32,828 nt of DNA. Source: Clostridium sp. UBA4108. GTDB taxonomy: Bacteria > Bacillota > Clostridia > Clostridiales > Clostridiaceae. Of the stretch, positions 32,758 to 32,828 are shown in pieces; position 1 is the first letter of the stretch; the number at the start of each line of letters is the position of its first letter. Location of the stretch: NCBI GenBank assembly GCA_002381695.1, contig DFXM01000044.1, positions 1 through 32,828 on the forward strand, given 5' to 3'. The notes under the pieces were generated by a model. It was not told the origin of the DNA, searched no databases, and saw only the letters and a list, made by a program, of their open reading frames with translations. A program made the translations under genes and the position numbers.

Positions 32758-32828
32758 AATTATTTTTTATAGCTTTACTTCAAACGATTGTTTATTTTAG
32801 AACTATATATTATTACGAAGCAAACCAT

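Noticed and set aside
1..32828. tRNA, rRNA, CRISPR, insertion sequence, prophage
   Set aside because: Looked for tRNA-like cloverleaf ends, spaced direct repeats and transposase or integrase motifs. None found.

Overview
This 32.8 kb window is very AT-rich. Its gene style (AGA-dominated arginine codons, strong GGAGG ribosome sites, SufU-type Fe-S assembly) points to a low-GC Gram-positive anaerobe, most likely Clostridium sensu lato. It looks like ordinary chromosome with accessory insertions. I see no rRNA, tRNA, CRISPR array, transposase or phage module.

Layout. (1) 1-3.2 kb: a double-GNAT protein, a stretch of decayed genes (an unknown relic and a NUDIX C-terminal relic), then a PNPOx-like flavoprotein, a stand-alone NIF3-type domain protein and a second GNAT enzyme. 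(2) 3.3-6.9 kb: a minus-strand efflux operon of TetR regulator, ABC ATPase, ABC permease, small membrane protein and MFS exporter, headed by a perfect 16-bp inverted repeat. A near-identical fragment of the MFS 3' end lies 4.7 kb away at 8023-8125. (3) 7-8 kb: a frameshifted small membrane gene and a four-helix membrane protein. (4) 8.2-15.6 kb: a four-gene minus-strand exopolysaccharide-type operon. It encodes a protein with three tandem NodB folds (only the last has catalytic residues), a PilZ-GT2 synthase of the hyaluronan/chitin synthase type, a membrane-anchored degenerate NodB protein and a GH18-like protein. (5) 15.8-21.0 kb: a response regulator, histidine kinase, MacB-type ATPase and large two-ectodomain FtsX permease. 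(6) 21.0-23.9 kb: a promoter, structured RNA and double-terminator arrangement, then rsgA and an overlapping APH-type kinase gene. (7) 23.9-29.6 kb: the sufCBDSU operon, diverging from an Rrf2 (NsrR/IscR-like) regulator gene with two 23-bp operator-like palindromes between them. (8) 29.8-32.7 kb: a YtcJ-type amidohydrolase and a BTAD (SARP-like) regulator in one operon.

The strongest candidates for something undescribed are the exopolysaccharide locus, which carries four NodB folds with one intact active site and a PilZ domain on the synthase, and the putative RNA element upstream of rsgA. Several relics (MFS tail, rsgA piece, NUDIX tail) and a dispersed 40-bp palindrome record past rearrangement. 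All functional calls come from reading motifs by eye. No database search was possible.
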